A stretch of 18,509 nt of DNA from VRUE01 sp035605155 (GCA_035605155.1 DATNHC010000091.1:1-18509), one strand, 5' to 3'. Positions 1-9,080 are shown, counted from the first letter of the stretch. A program made the numbers and translations. Notes: generated by a model from the letters alone, not told the origin.

Positions 1-2
1 AA

Positions 3-2591
3 GAATTCGAACCCGGGAAATTCGTCCCGATCGGCCCGGTTAAGACGATCCACGTCGATCTTCCTCCCGGTCTGACGGTCAACCCGCAGGCGACCCCCCA
101 ATGCACGATGGAACAGTTCAACACCCCGCTCCCTCCAGCCCTTGGCGAAGGCCCCAGCTGTCCGCCGGAGACTCAGGTGGGCGAAGAGCGGCTGACGGTC
201 AAGATCATTGCCGGGCCAGGCAAAGGAACAGCGGTGCCGCCGACACCCGGCGCAACCAGAGTTCCGCTCTACAACCTCGAGCCCGGATTTGGCGAACCGG
301 CACGGTTCGGCTTCAAAGTCGGCGCCCCCGGCAGCAAGAAAACCGTGATCCTCGAAACCGCGGTGGCCTGGGAGAGCGACTACCACGAGAGCTTCACGAT
401 CCACCTGCCCGACCCGAACCCCGGCACGCTGAGCTGGAAAAGCCGGCTGGTGAACTTCGGTCGCTCCGGTGACGGCACCTACATCACCAACCCGACCACC
501 TGCTTCAGCGCCCAGCTGCCCCCCTACGAGGGCATCTACACGACGTACCTACGGGCCGAGGCAGTGGCTCTGCCCGAAGCCGACTTCCCCAACAGCGCGA
601 CGCCGTTCGCATCGGACCTGTCCCTACCGGAGGGCCTGACGCAGACCGGCTGCAACACCGTGCCCTTCGATCCGGGCCTCAACGTGACGCCGGGAACGGA
701 TCGGGTCGACTCACCGGCACAACCGACTATCGAGACGACGCTGCCCTTCATCACCGGCGGCGAAACCCAAAGCGAGTCGCACTTGCGCAACGCGGACATC
801 ACGCTGCCGCTGGGAATGGGCCTCAACCCGTCGGCGGCCAACGCGCTGCAGTCGTGCACCGACGCCCAGTTCGGCAAGGGCACCCGCAACCCGATTGCCT
901 GTCCAGAGGGCTCGAAGATCGGCACGGTCGAAGTCGAGACGCCGCCGCTGCCGAAAGGTGCGCTGAAGGGCAGTGCCTACCTCGGCGAGCAGCTCAGCCG
1001 CGACCCGGAATCCGGCAACGAGTTCCGTCTCTTCGTCGCCGCCGAGTCGGCTCGATACGGGATCTCCGCCCGGCTGATCGGCAACACCAAGGCCAACCCG
1101 AAAACCGGGCAGCTGACGACGACGTTCGCCGAAACGCCTCAGGTGCCGTTCACCTCGGTGAAAGTCCATCTCAATCACCCCAGCGGTGTCCTGAGCAGCC
1201 CGCCGACGTGTTCGCCGGCAACCACGACCAGCAGGTTCGAACCGTGGTCTACTCCGAAATCGACCAGGACTCCGTCAAGCGGGTTCACGCTCTCGACGGC
1301 GCCGGGTGGCGGCAGCTGCCCGAAAACGCTGGCCGAGCGGCCGTTCACACCGAGCTACACGGCCAAATCGGATAGGACGAAGGCCAAGGTCTACAGCCCG
1401 TTCCGCGTCCATATCGGGCGCAGTCCGGGTGAGCAGGAGATCAAGGGCGTCGACGTTACTCTGCCGAAGGGTCTCACCGGCAAGCTGAAGGGCATCCCAT
1501 ACTGCTCCGAGGGCGCCATCGCGGCGGCTGAGGGAGCAAGCGGGGCATCCGAGCAGGCAAGCCCCAGCTGTCCGGCGAGTCAGATCGGCACTACCTCGAC
1601 AAGCGCCGGCACCGGTGCCAATCCGCTGAAGATCGACGGCAAGGCGTACCTCGCCGGCCCGTACAAAGGCGCACCGCTCTCGATGGTCGTGGTCACCCCT
1701 GCGGTGGCCGGGCCGTTCGACCTCGGCAACGTGGTCGTTCGGGTGGCGCTGTTCGTCAACAAGAAAACCGCCCAGGTCAACGCGGTCGCCGACCCGATCC
1801 CGGATGTGTTCGGTGGCGTCAAGCTCGACTTGCGCACGATCGACGTCGAAATCGATCGCAAGAAGTTCATGCTCAACCCGACCAACTGCCGTGCCGGCGC
1901 CGTCAAAGGCGTCATCAACGGCGGCGGAGCCGACCCGACCGATCCGGCCGCGTTCAGCTCCTACCCGGTCTCGGCGTCCTACCGGGCGAGCAAGTGCAAG
2001 CGGCTCGGTTTCAAGCCGAAGCTGCAGGTCAAGCTGCTCGGTGGGCCGGGCACCACCCAACGGGCAAAGCACCCGAAGCTGCGGGCGGTCCTCAAGACCC
2101 GCAGCGACGATGCCAACGTCCTGCGCACGGCGCTGACCCTCCCGCACGCGCTGTTCCTGGACCAGGGCAACATCGGGACCGTCTGCACGAGGCCGCAGCT
2201 GGCCTCGCGCAATTGCCCCAAGAGAGCGGTCTACGGGCACGCCAAGGCGAGGAGCCCGCTGCTCGGCAAGCCATTGAGCGGGCCGGTCTATCTGGTCTCC
2301 TCCAACCACAAGCTGCCGGACCTGGTGGCCGACCTGCGCGGCCAGGTCACCATCCAGCTGTACGGTGTGATCAGCACCGTGAACGGCGGCATGAAGACGG
2401 TGTTCAACGGCACGCCGGATGTCCCGGTGAGCAAGTTCATCCTCCGCATGGAAGGCGGCAAGGAGAAGGGCCTCCTGGTCAACTCCAGGAACCTCTGCAA
2501 AGGCCCGCTGGACGCGGTGCTCAACATGAAGGCGCAGAACGGCAAGAAATTGCGCGACAAGAACCTGCCGCTCAAGGTGAGTGGCTGTTAG
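3..2591 (+). CDS. Large exported repeat protein, 5' end outside the window
   Basis: The reading frame is open from position 3 with no stop before 2589-2591, so the ATG at 108 is internal and the gene begins upstream of the window. About 860 residues are visible. Three divergent modules can be seen, each opening with a strand ending in LP-x-G followed by a Cys (near 60-110, 800-860 and 1455-1510), then a CP-x-x-S/T-x-(I/V)-G segment, and closing with an NPT-x-C type segment (near 485-505 and 1875-1890; more diverged in module 2, near 1190-1215). Modules 2 and 3 also share a G-x-AYL segment. The C-terminal third is Lys/Arg rich and ends in a Cys. Regularly placed Cys pairs and the lack of cytoplasmic enzyme motifs suggest an extracytoplasmic beta-rich protein. 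I associate this layout with large secreted proteins of Thermoleophilia, but no function is known to me. The signal peptide would lie outside the window. Confidence 0.8.
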   Translation, partial: EFEPGKFVPIGPVKTIHVDLPPGLTVNPQATPQCTMEQFNTPLPPALGEGPSCPPETQVGEERLTVKIIAGPGKGTAVPPTPGATRVPLYNLEPGFGEPARFGFKVGAPGSKKTVILETAVAWESDYHESFTIHLPDPNPGTLSWKSRLVNFGRSGDGTYITNPTTCFSAQLPPYEGIYTTYLRAEAVALPEADFPNSATPFASDLSLPEGLTQTGCNTVPFDPGLNVTPGTDRVDSPAQPTIETTLPFITGGETQSESHLRNADITLPLGMGLNPSAANALQSCTDAQFGKGTRNPIACPEGSKIGTVEVETPPLPKGALKGSAYLGEQLSRDPESGNEFRLFVAAESARYGISARLIGNTKANPKTGQLTTTFAETPQVPFTSVKVHLNHPSGVLSSPPTCSPATTTSRFEPWSTPKSTRTPSSGFTLSTAPGGGSCPKTLAERPFTPSYTAKSDRTKAKVYSPFRVHIGRSPGEQEIKGVDVTLPKGLTGKLKGIPYCSEGAIAAAEGASGASEQASPSCPASQIGTTSTSAGTGANPLKIDGKAYLAGPYKGAPLSMVVVTPAVAGPFDLGNVVVRVALFVNKKTAQVNAVADPIPDVFGGVKLDLRTIDVEIDRKKFMLNPTNCRAGAVKGVINGGGADPTDPAAFSSYPVSASYRASKCKRLGFKPKLQVKLLGGPGTTQRAKHPKLRAVLKTRSDDANVLRTALTLPHALFLDQGNIGTVCTRPQLASRNCPKRAVYGHAKARSPLLGKPLSGPVYLVSSNHKLPDLVADLRGQVTIQLYGVISTVNGGMKTVFNGTPDVPVSKFILRMEGGKEKGLLVNSRNLCKGPLDAVLNMKAQNGKKLRDKNLPLKVSGC

Positions 2592-2621
2592 CGGGCGGAC
2601 GGTAGAGACGCCGGCAGCAAA

Positions 2622-2651
2622 GGGCGCGGCGGCCAATTGGTCGCCGCGCCC
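2622..2651. terminator. Hairpin between convergent genes, probable bidirectional terminator
   Basis: A perfect 10-bp inverted repeat (GGGCGCGGCG / CGCCGCGCCC) flanks a 10-nt loop that itself contains CCAATTGG. It sits 30 bp after the exported-protein stop and 20 bp before the stop of the convergent transporter. No U-tract follows on either strand, which is common for GC-rich actinobacterial terminators, so termination is inferred from the hairpin and its position. Confidence 0.6.
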
Positions 2652-2671
2652 AATCTGCTTGCGGGGCTGGG

Positions 2672-3541
2672 CTAGACCGCGCTGACCAGCGGTCTCATGC
2701 CCGGTCGCTGCGAATGGATGAGCAGCGCCGAGGCGCAGACCATGGCGAAGGCGCTCGCCTGCAGGGCGAGGCCGAGCGGGTCGCTCGAGAGCGGGTCGCC
2801 GAAGACGAGGACGCCGCCAATGATCTGGGCGGCATTGGCGACGAGACCGATCAAGCCGATCGTCTCGATCGCACCGCCGCGCTGGAGGGCAGCCGCCGCG
2901 GCGTACTGGGCGCCGAGCCCGGCGGCCAGGGTCAGCAGGATCCAAGGTGCCAGCACGACCACCGAGACGTCCCCGGCGCCGGTCAATCCCTTGATCGCGA
3001 TACCGGCAAGCGCGAAGAGCGTTCCCGCGATCGCCGCGAGCACGATCCGGTCGTAGCCGGCGAGGCGCTCGGAGCGATGGTGTCCCAGCGCCAACCCCGC
3101 CGCGAGCAGCGCCAGCCCGCCCTCGAAGCCGAGCATGCCGCCCACGGTGAAGCCGGAATGCTCGCCGCTGAAATTGGGAACGGTGAGCACGAGCAGGGCG
3201 AGGCCGGTACCGCCGAGCAGCAGTGCTCCCCACTGACGCCGCTCGACCGGATCGCCGAAGAGGCGCTGGGCCATCACGGCAAGGGTCACCGCGCCTCCAG
3301 CCAGGACGGCCTGGACGATCGAGATCGGCGCCATCGAGAGGGCGGCGATGTGGACGAGCCAGGCGACCGCGGCGATTCCCCAGCCGGCGACGAACCAGGG
3401 TGAGGCAGCCAGGCCGCGAGCGCTGCGCAGCGGCTTGCGGATCGAGACTGGCTCTGCGTGGTGGCAGCCGCGGTGCTTGAACAGCGACGCGAGGTTGGTC
3501 AGCAGCGCCGCGGCAACCGCCAGCCCGATTCCTATCTGCAC
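2672..3541 (-). CDS. DMT/EamA-type membrane transporter
   Basis: Predicted 289-residue integral membrane protein with about nine to ten hydrophobic segments rich in Ala, Leu and Gly, starting with an N-out-style first helix (residues 1-20). Length and the two-half arrangement fit the drug/metabolite transporter (DMT, EamA) superfamily. The segment with PISIVQAVLAGG (about residues 72-83) resembles the DMT pattern at the end of a membrane helix. The substrate cannot be read from the sequence. The start is GTG at 3539-3541, preceded by a GGTGGGG-like ribosome site about 5 nt upstream. It lies 20 nt downstream of the zinc-ribbon gene on the same strand, so it is probably the third gene of the helicase operon. 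The functional link to the helicase is unclear. Confidence 0.75.
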   Translation of the reverse strand: MQIGIGLAVAAALLTNLASLFKHRGCHHAEPVSIRKPLRSARGLAASPWFVAGWGIAAVAWLVHIAALSMAPISIVQAVLAGGAVTLAVMAQRLFGDPVERRQWGALLLGGTGLALLVLTVPNFSGEHSGFTVGGMLGFEGGLALLAAGLALGHHRSERLAGYDRIVLAAIAGTLFALAGIAIKGLTGAGDVSVVVLAPWILLTLAAGLGAQYAAAAALQRGGAIETIGLIGLVANAAQIIGGVLVFGDPLSSDPLGLALQASAFAMVCASALLIHSQRPGMRPLVSAV

Positions 3542-3561
3542 GCGATCCCCACCAGGAACTC

Positions 3562-3953
3562 CTATCGGCTCGCGGGGCGGCGAAGCTTAGCCCGCTGGCT
3601 CGGGGTCGCCGCCGGCGGGTCGGGAAGCTGGAGCCGGCGCCGTGCCCGGCTGACCGCGGATACCGAGGTCCGACAGGCCCGGGCGATGGTGCCGTCGGTT
3701 TGGTTGGGCGTGCGGCTTACCTCGAACTCGATCAGCGCCGCCCGACGCAGTTTGGCGCGGGCGTCGACCGGACTGCCTTCCGGCGCCGCGTCGAGCGCCG
3801 CCTCGGCGGCGCGCTCACGGCGGCAGACCAGGCAGAAACAGCCTGCCGCGGAGCGGACCCAGGTGGCAGGAAGCGCTGCCGGCTTGCCGTCGGCGTGGCT
3901 GGTGCTGACCCCGCAGCCGTCGCAGATCCACTTCTTGGCGGACGTCTGCAGGC

Positions 3954-3957
<4 letters not shown>
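3562..3957 (-). CDS. Small zinc-ribbon plus HTH-like protein
   Basis: Predicted 131-residue basic protein. The N-terminal half has C12-x2-C15 and C40-x-C42-x2-C45, a spacing expected for a zinc ribbon. Residues 86-110 (a TDGTIARACRTSVSAVSRAR segment) look like a helix-turn-helix resembling those that recognise DNA in sigma-like or transposase-like proteins. The tail is Pro/Arg/Lys rich. The ATG at 3955-3957 overlaps the TGA of the DEAD-box helicase by 4 nt (ATGA), which indicates translational coupling and decides the start. I do not recognise a named family. A nucleic-acid-binding partner or regulator of the helicase operon is the simplest inference. Confidence 0.7.
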
Positions 3958-5147
<1,190 letters not shown>

Positions 5148-5157
5148 GATGTTGTTG

Positions 5158-5163
5158 CTCCTT
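5158..5163 (-). promoter_or_regulatory. Ribosome binding site that fixes the helicase start
   Basis: AAGGAG on the minus strand (within AAGAAGGAG), 10 nt from the GTG at 5147. No comparable site precedes the upstream in-frame ATG codons. An ATC codon lies closer to this site but GTG is the more usual start. Confidence 0.65.
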
Positions 5164-5312
5164 CTTGAGCGATTCAGGGGAGATCCAGCGACCCCTAAAT
5201 GCAAAGCAGAGCACGGAGGGAACGGAACCTCTCGGGTGGCGGAAGCGCCAGACCCGACCCACTCACCGTAGCAGCCTCCGCTGAATTCGCCTGCATGCTG
5301 AGGCATTGCACG

Positions 5313-5318
5313 TAGACT
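5313..5318 (+). promoter_or_regulatory. Candidate -10 box for the GMC oxidoreductase
   Basis: TAGACT fits the actinobacterial TAnnnT -10 pattern and lies about 86 bases upstream of the ATG at 5404. No clear -35 hexamer is visible at 16-18 nt spacing. It is the only good -10 candidate I see in the 256-bp divergent region between the helicase and the oxidoreductase. Confidence 0.4.
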
Positions 5319-5403
5319 CGACGGAGCCGGACATGGGTTCCGGGAAGCGCATTCGACGCCAGTTCGCGGGCAATGCGCTGCGGCAGCCAACGGAGGGAGC
5401 GGT

Positions 5404-6993
5404 ATGTACGACTACGTGATCGTCGGCGCCGGATCGGCCGGCTGCGTCCTCGCGGCGCGCCTCTCGGAGGATCCCGACACGACCGTCCTGCTGCTCGAGG
5501 CCGGCCCGCCGGACACCAACCAGAACATCCACGTGCCGCTCGGCTACCTCTCGCTGGCTCGCACGGAGGTCGACTGGCACTACAGCTCGGCGCCGGAGCC
5601 CAACTGCGACGGGCGGCGCATCACGCTGCCGCGCGGCAAGGTGCTGGGCGGGTCCTCCTCGATCAACGCGATGGTCTACATCCGCGGCAACCGCCTCGAC
5701 TACGACGGGTGGGGCCAGCCAGGCTGGACCTGGGACGACCTCTTTCCCTACTTCCTCCAATCCGAGGACAACGAACGCGGCGCATCGCAGTGGCACGGCG
5801 TCGGCGGGCCGCTGCCGGTCTCCGACCAGCGCTCGGGCAACCGGATCACCCCGGCCTTCGTCGAGGCCGGGGTCGAGGCAGGCCTTGCCCGCAATGAGGA
5901 CTTCAACGGCGCCGAGCAGGACGGCGTCGGCATGTACCAGGTGACCCAGCGCGGCGGCATGCGGGCCAGCGCCGCCGTCGCCTACCTGCACCCGGCGATC
6001 GAACGGCCGAACCTCACCGTGATGCCCTACATGCACGTCAACCGCGTGCTCTTCGAGGGCACCCGCGCGGTCGGGGTCGAGGCGAGCCAGCTCGGCCAGG
6101 CGCAGGAGCTGCGCGCCGAGCGCGAGACGATCCTCTGCGGCGGGACCTACAACTCGCCGCAGCTGCTGATGCTCTCCGGCGTCGGCCCGGCCGAACACCT
6201 GACGATGCGCGAAGTCGAGGTGCTGCTCGACCAGCCGGCGGTGGGGGAGAACCTCTCAGACCACCCCGCCACCTACGCCGTCTGGACGACACCCGAGCCC
6301 GAGAGCCTGCTGCTTGCGCTGGAGCCGGCGGCGCAGGAGGAGTTCGAGGCCTCCCAGACCGGCCCGTTCGCCTCCAACCTGGCCGAGTCGGGCGGCTTCG
6401 CCCGGGTCGGGGCCGGCGCGGAGGCTCCCGACGTGCAGTTCCACGTCGCCCCGATCCACATCGTCGAAGAGGGCATGGGCGACCCCGAGGCGCACGGCGT
6501 CTGGATCTCGCCCTGTCTGCTGAGGCCCGAGAGCCGTGGCTCGGTGCGGCTCGCCTCCAACGACCCGACCGCCCACCCCGCCATCCGCAATGCCTTCTAC
6601 GAGGCCGAGTCGGACATGGCGCGGATGATCGACGCCGTGCGGCTCGTTGCGGAGATCAGCGGACAGCCGTCGCTGCGCCCCTACTGCGCCGCCCCGTATA
6701 CGGTCCCCGATGGTGACTCCGAGCAGGCCCTCCGCGCCCACATCGCCCGCACCACCTACGAGATCTACCACCCGGTGGGCACCTGCGCGATCGGCTCAGT
6801 GGTCGACACCGAGCTGCGCGTCAATGGCGTCGAGGCCCTGCGCGTGGTCGACGCTTCGGTGATGCCGACGGTCCCGCGCGGCAACACCAACGCCCCGACG
6901 ATCGCGATCGCCGAGCGCGCCGCCGACTTGATCCGCGACCACCGGCCGCTCAGTAGTGCGGAGGACGCCTCCGCCGGAGCGGCGACCGGTTAG
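5404..6993 (+). CDS. GMC-family FAD-dependent oxidoreductase (choline/alcohol dehydrogenase-like)
   Basis: Predicted 529-residue flavoenzyme that oxidises an alcohol with FAD. The N-terminal dinucleotide fold has VGAGSAGCVLAARL (residues 7-20) and an acidic residue after beta-2 (LLLEAG, about 29-34). GMC signature 1 is around 77-96 (RGKVLGGSSSINAM...) and signature 2 around 246-262 (GGTYNSPQLLMLSGVGP). The catalytic His is probably H456 in YHPVGTC, with the partner Asn in the GNTNAPT segment (493-499). Length matches the family. GGAGGGA lies 5 nt before the ATG. There is no signal peptide, so it is probably cytoplasmic. The substrate cannot be assigned; choline, polyethylene glycol and simple alcohol dehydrogenases all share these motifs, and no neighbouring betaine genes are present. 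Its TAG stop interlocks with the stop of the convergent gene. Confidence 0.92.
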   Translation: MYDYVIVGAGSAGCVLAARLSEDPDTTVLLLEAGPPDTNQNIHVPLGYLSLARTEVDWHYSSAPEPNCDGRRITLPRGKVLGGSSSINAMVYIRGNRLDYDGWGQPGWTWDDLFPYFLQSEDNERGASQWHGVGGPLPVSDQRSGNRITPAFVEAGVEAGLARNEDFNGAEQDGVGMYQVTQRGGMRASAAVAYLHPAIERPNLTVMPYMHVNRVLFEGTRAVGVEASQLGQAQELRAERETILCGGTYNSPQLLMLSGVGPAEHLTMREVEVLLDQPAVGENLSDHPATYAVWTTPEPESLLLALEPAAQEEFEASQTGPFASNLAESGGFARVGAGAEAPDVQFHVAPIHIVEEGMGDPEAHGVWISPCLLRPESRGSVRLASNDPTAHPAIRNAFYEAESDMARMIDAVRLVAEISGQPSLRPYCAAPYTVPDGDSEQALRAHIARTTYEIYHPVGTCAIGSVVDTELRVNGVEALRVVDASVMPTVPRGNTNAPTIAIAERAADLIRDHRPLSSAEDASAGAATG

Positions 6994-7280
6994 CAGCCCC
7001 CGCCGCCATCGCCACCATCACCCCCGCTGTCCCCCCCGCCGTAGACGCCGCTCGCTCCGGCGCCAATGAAGAGGCCAACCGGCCTTCTCCAGCGAGCCCG
7101 CAGCTCGGCCTGATTCGTCTCGGGAAAACCGGTGATGAACTTGCAGAAGCCGAAGCGACGCCTAACCACCTCGACGGTGCGCCCCGTAGCCGCCACTTCA
7201 CGTGCCCAATCGACCGCTTCTTCTTCGTCGTCGAATCTCTCTTGCCACTTGCCGTCGAAGCCGACGATGAAGGTAGCCAT
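6990..7280 (-). CDS. Small hypothetical protein with Gly/Asp-rich C-terminal tail
   Basis: Predicted 96-residue protein. Residues 1-50 look like a compact alpha/beta domain (MATFIVGFDGKWQERF, then an acidic helix D17-E21 and W25), and the last 20 residues are almost only Gly, Asp and Ser, ending in a terminal Cys. No signal peptide or membrane segment is evident. The start is ATG at 7278-7280 with only a weak AGGTGG 12 nt upstream. It lies 44 nt downstream of amt on the same strand, separated by a short hairpin, so it may or may not share the glnK-amt transcript. Its TAA overlaps the GMC gene's TAG. I do not recognise a function. Confidence 0.65.
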   Translation of the reverse strand: MATFIVGFDGKWQERFDDEEEAVDWAREVAATGRTVEVVRRRFGFCKFITGFPETNQAELRARWRRPVGLFIGAGASGVYGGGDSGGDGGDGGGGC

Positions 7281-7300
7281 GCGGAAATGATGCCACCTGA

Positions 7301-7317
7301 GAGGCCTTCGGCGCCTC
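7301..7317. terminator. Short GAGGC/GCCTC hairpin after amt
   Basis: GAGGC (7301-7305) and GCCTC (7313-7317) form a small stem around CTTCGGC; on the plus strand this can close as a cUUCGg tetraloop with one bulged base. It lies 8 bp beyond the amt stop. There is no U-tract and the stem is short, so a terminator role is tentative. Confidence 0.35.
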
Positions 7318-7324
7318 GCGTTGA

Positions 7325-8632
7325 TCAGCCCGGGTCGGCGACCGGGACCGGGACCTCGATGCCGTCCTCGGGGACGACGAGGATCGCGCCCTCGCCGGTG
7401 ACGTAGGCCTCCTCGCCGTGGTAGGTGACGTCCATGCCGACGGCCTCGTCGTGCTCTGAGGCGCGCAGGGGTATCGCGGCGCCGATCAGCTTGAGCAGGA
7501 CGAAGGTCACGGTGAAGGCATAGACGGGGGCGGCGAGCGCCGCGAGAGCCTGGTCGAGGAGCTGATCGGCGTTGCCGTAGAAGAGGCCGTCGGCGAGGCC
7601 GTTCCAGCCGATCTGGGCGACGAGGCCGATGAAGAGGATGCCGGTGAAGCCGGCGATGCCGTGGGCGGCGAGCACGTCGAGCGTCTCATCGACGCGGGTG
7701 CGGGGCCGCCAAACGATCACCGCGTAGCAGGGCAGGGCGCCGAGGAAGCCGAGCACCATCGCCCAGCCGGGGCTGATGAAGCCGCCCGCCGGCGTGATCA
7801 ACACGCAGCCGACGATGATCGCCGTAGCAGCGCCGATCGCCGTCACCTTGCGGCCGCGGATCAGGTCGAGGACGAACCAGGTGACCAGCGCGCAGGCGGG
7901 GGTCAGCAGCGTGTTGGTGAAGGCGAGCACGCTGTTGGTGCCGGTGTTGAAACCGCTGCCGCCGTTGAAGCCGAACCAGCCGAACCACAGCAGGCCGGCG
8001 CCGAGCAGGACGTAGACCGCGTTGTGGGGCAGCAGCGCCTGCCGTCCGTAGTCCTTGCGCGCGCCGACCACCAGAGCCGCGGCCAGAGCGGAGAAGCCGG
8101 ACGCCATCTCGACCGGTACGCCACCGGCGAAGTCGAGCGTGCCGCGCTCGGCCAGCCAGCCGCCACCGAAGGCCCAGTGGGCGAGCACGGCGTAGACGAG
8201 CACCGACCAGAGCGCGGCGAAGACGAGGAAGGCGCCGAAGCGCATGCGCTCGACCACCGCGCCGGAGACCAGCGCCACGGTGATGATGCAGAAGGTGGCC
8301 TGGAAGGCCATGAAGAGCAGGTGGGGGATGGTCGATTCGTCGTTGCGCGGCAGGAAGTCGACGCCCTGCAGGCCGACGTGACCGAAGCCGCCGATCAGAT
8401 CGCCGGTGCCGTCGAAGGCGAGCGAGTAGCCGACCAGCGCCCAGGTGACCATCGCGACCGCGATCGCCGCGACGCACATCATGAAGGTGTTGAGGGTGTT
8501 CTTCGAGCGCACCAGGCCGGCGTAGAAGAGGCCCAGCGCCGGGGTCATCATCAGCACCAGCGCCGTTGCGGCCAGCATCCAGGCGGTGTCGCCGGTGTCG
8601 ATTGCGGCGACGAGTGTCGGCAGCTCGCTCAT
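7325..8632 (-). CDS. amt: Ammonium transporter (Amt/Mep/Rh family), Glu-variant pore
   Basis: Predicted 435-residue membrane protein with about 11 helices that admits ammonium. Typical Amt segments are TPALGLFYAGLVR (30-42), ALVSGAVVERMRFGAF (120-135), LLWFGWFGFNGGSGFN (214-229) and the C-terminal DVTYHGEEAY (401-410), the cytoplasmic tail that contacts PII. Aligning the segment LDFAGGVPVEMASG to E. coli AmtB places Glu175 where AmtB has the first pore His (H168), while the second pore His is kept (H324 in AAHGIAG). The AmtB Trp148 position appears to be Phe155. A Glu at the first His occurs in fungal Mep1/Mep3-type proteins. The start ATG overlaps the glnK TGA by 4 nt, so the two are translationally coupled. 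An acidic or neutral 20-residue extension follows the usual C-terminus. Confidence 0.95.
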   Translation of the reverse strand: MSELPTLVAAIDTGDTAWMLAATALVLMMTPALGLFYAGLVRSKNTLNTFMMCVAAIAVAMVTWALVGYSLAFDGTGDLIGGFGHVGLQGVDFLPRNDESTIPHLLFMAFQATFCIITVALVSGAVVERMRFGAFLVFAALWSVLVYAVLAHWAFGGGWLAERGTLDFAGGVPVEMASGFSALAAALVVGARKDYGRQALLPHNAVYVLLGAGLLWFGWFGFNGGSGFNTGTNSVLAFTNTLLTPACALVTWFVLDLIRGRKVTAIGAATAIIVGCVLITPAGGFISPGWAMVLGFLGALPCYAVIVWRPRTRVDETLDVLAAHGIAGFTGILFIGLVAQIGWNGLADGLFYGNADQLLDQALAALAAPVYAFTVTFVLLKLIGAAIPLRASEHDEAVGMDVTYHGEEAYVTGEGAILVVPEDGIEVPVPVADPG

Positions 8633-8982
8633 CCGTCCACCGGCGTTACGGCGCCATGGTCGGTCTCGCCGGTACGGATGCGCACGGCGCGGTCGAGGGG
8701 CAGGACGAAGATCTTGCCGTCGCCGACGGCGCCGGTCCGCGCCCCTTCGCAGAGCGCGTCGACCGTCGGCTGCACGAACTCGTCGGAGACGGCGATCTCG
8801 AAGCGCACCTTCTCGGCGAGACCCATCTTCACGGTCGTGCCGCGGTAGGTCTCGACCCGCTCCAGCTCACCGCCATGGCCCTGCACGCGGCTCATCGAGA
8901 CGCCCCGCACCTCGGCCCGGTAGAGCGCCTCCAGCACGTCGTTGGCCTTCTCGGGCCGCACGATGCCGATCACGAGTTTCAA
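8629..8982 (-). CDS. glnK: PII signal transduction protein (GlnK-like), non-canonical T-loop
   Basis: Predicted 117-residue trimeric PII protein that would block the adjacent Amt channel in response to ATP/ADP, and classically 2-oxoglutarate. The B loop is intact with E. coli numbering (T83, G84, G87, D88, G89, K90), as is the C loop (R101, R103). K58 is retained. T-loop residue 51, the Tyr that is uridylylated or adenylylated in many PII proteins, is Val here, and residue 39, Gln in E. coli GlnB/GlnK and part of the Mg-ATP-2-oxoglutarate site, is Glu. Y46, R47 and G48 are present. The start is TTG at 8980-8982, chosen because GGGGAG lies 6 nt upstream and the family begins MK-x-V/I. It is first in a glnK-amt operon, the usual order. 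Confidence 0.93.
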   Translation of the reverse strand: MKLVIGIVRPEKANDVLEALYRAEVRGVSMSRVQGHGGELERVETYRGTTVKMGLAEKVRFEIAVSDEFVQPTVDALCEGARTGAVGDGKIFVLPLDRAVRIRTGETDHGAVTPVDG

Positions 8983-8988
8983 GCGTCG

Positions 8989-8994
8989 CTCCCC
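8989..8994 (-). promoter_or_regulatory. Ribosome binding site supporting the TTG start of glnK
   Basis: GGGGAG on the minus strand, 6 nt upstream of TTG at 8982. There is no alternative ATG or GTG at a suitable distance that keeps the conserved PII N-terminus. Confidence 0.6.
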
Positions 8995-9018
8995 ATTCGT
9001 CTCCCTCGAACGCGCGCG

Positions 9019-9024
9019 AGCCTA
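9019..9024 (-). promoter_or_regulatory. Candidate -10 box of glnK-amt
   Basis: TAGGCT on the minus strand fits TAnnnT and would give an mRNA leader of roughly 30 nt. The -35 region is not convincing. I see no clear nitrogen-regulator operator in the 98-bp divergent region. Confidence 0.35.
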
Positions 9025-9068
9025 TCCAATCTCGTCCCGCACGCGTCGAGCCGGCCGCAACGGCCTCC

Positions 9069-9074
9069 TACACT
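9069..9074 (+). promoter_or_regulatory. Candidate -10 box giving a leaderless TPR-gene mRNA
   Basis: TACACT ends 6 nt before the ATG at 9081, so transcription would start at or next to the A of the start codon. No purine-rich ribosome site precedes the ATG. Leaderless mRNAs are frequent in actinobacteria. Confidence 0.45.
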
Positions 9075-9080
9075 TGTGCG

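Noticed and set aside
1275..3233. Long open frame on the minus strand across the exported protein and transporter
   Set aside because: It is antisense to one supported gene and in another frame of the transporter gene, has an Arg/Ala/Gly-biased composition typical of high-GC shadow frames, and shows no domain.
5148..5390. 81-residue N-terminal extension of the DEAD-box helicase
   Set aside because: It is unconserved in character, Cys/Pro rich and lies before the strong AAGGAG site; the family starts near residue 1 of the GTG form.
5404..6993. Naming the GMC enzyme as choline dehydrogenase (betA)
   Set aside because: GMC motifs do not separate choline from other alcohol substrates, and no betaine aldehyde dehydrogenase or choline transporter gene is nearby.
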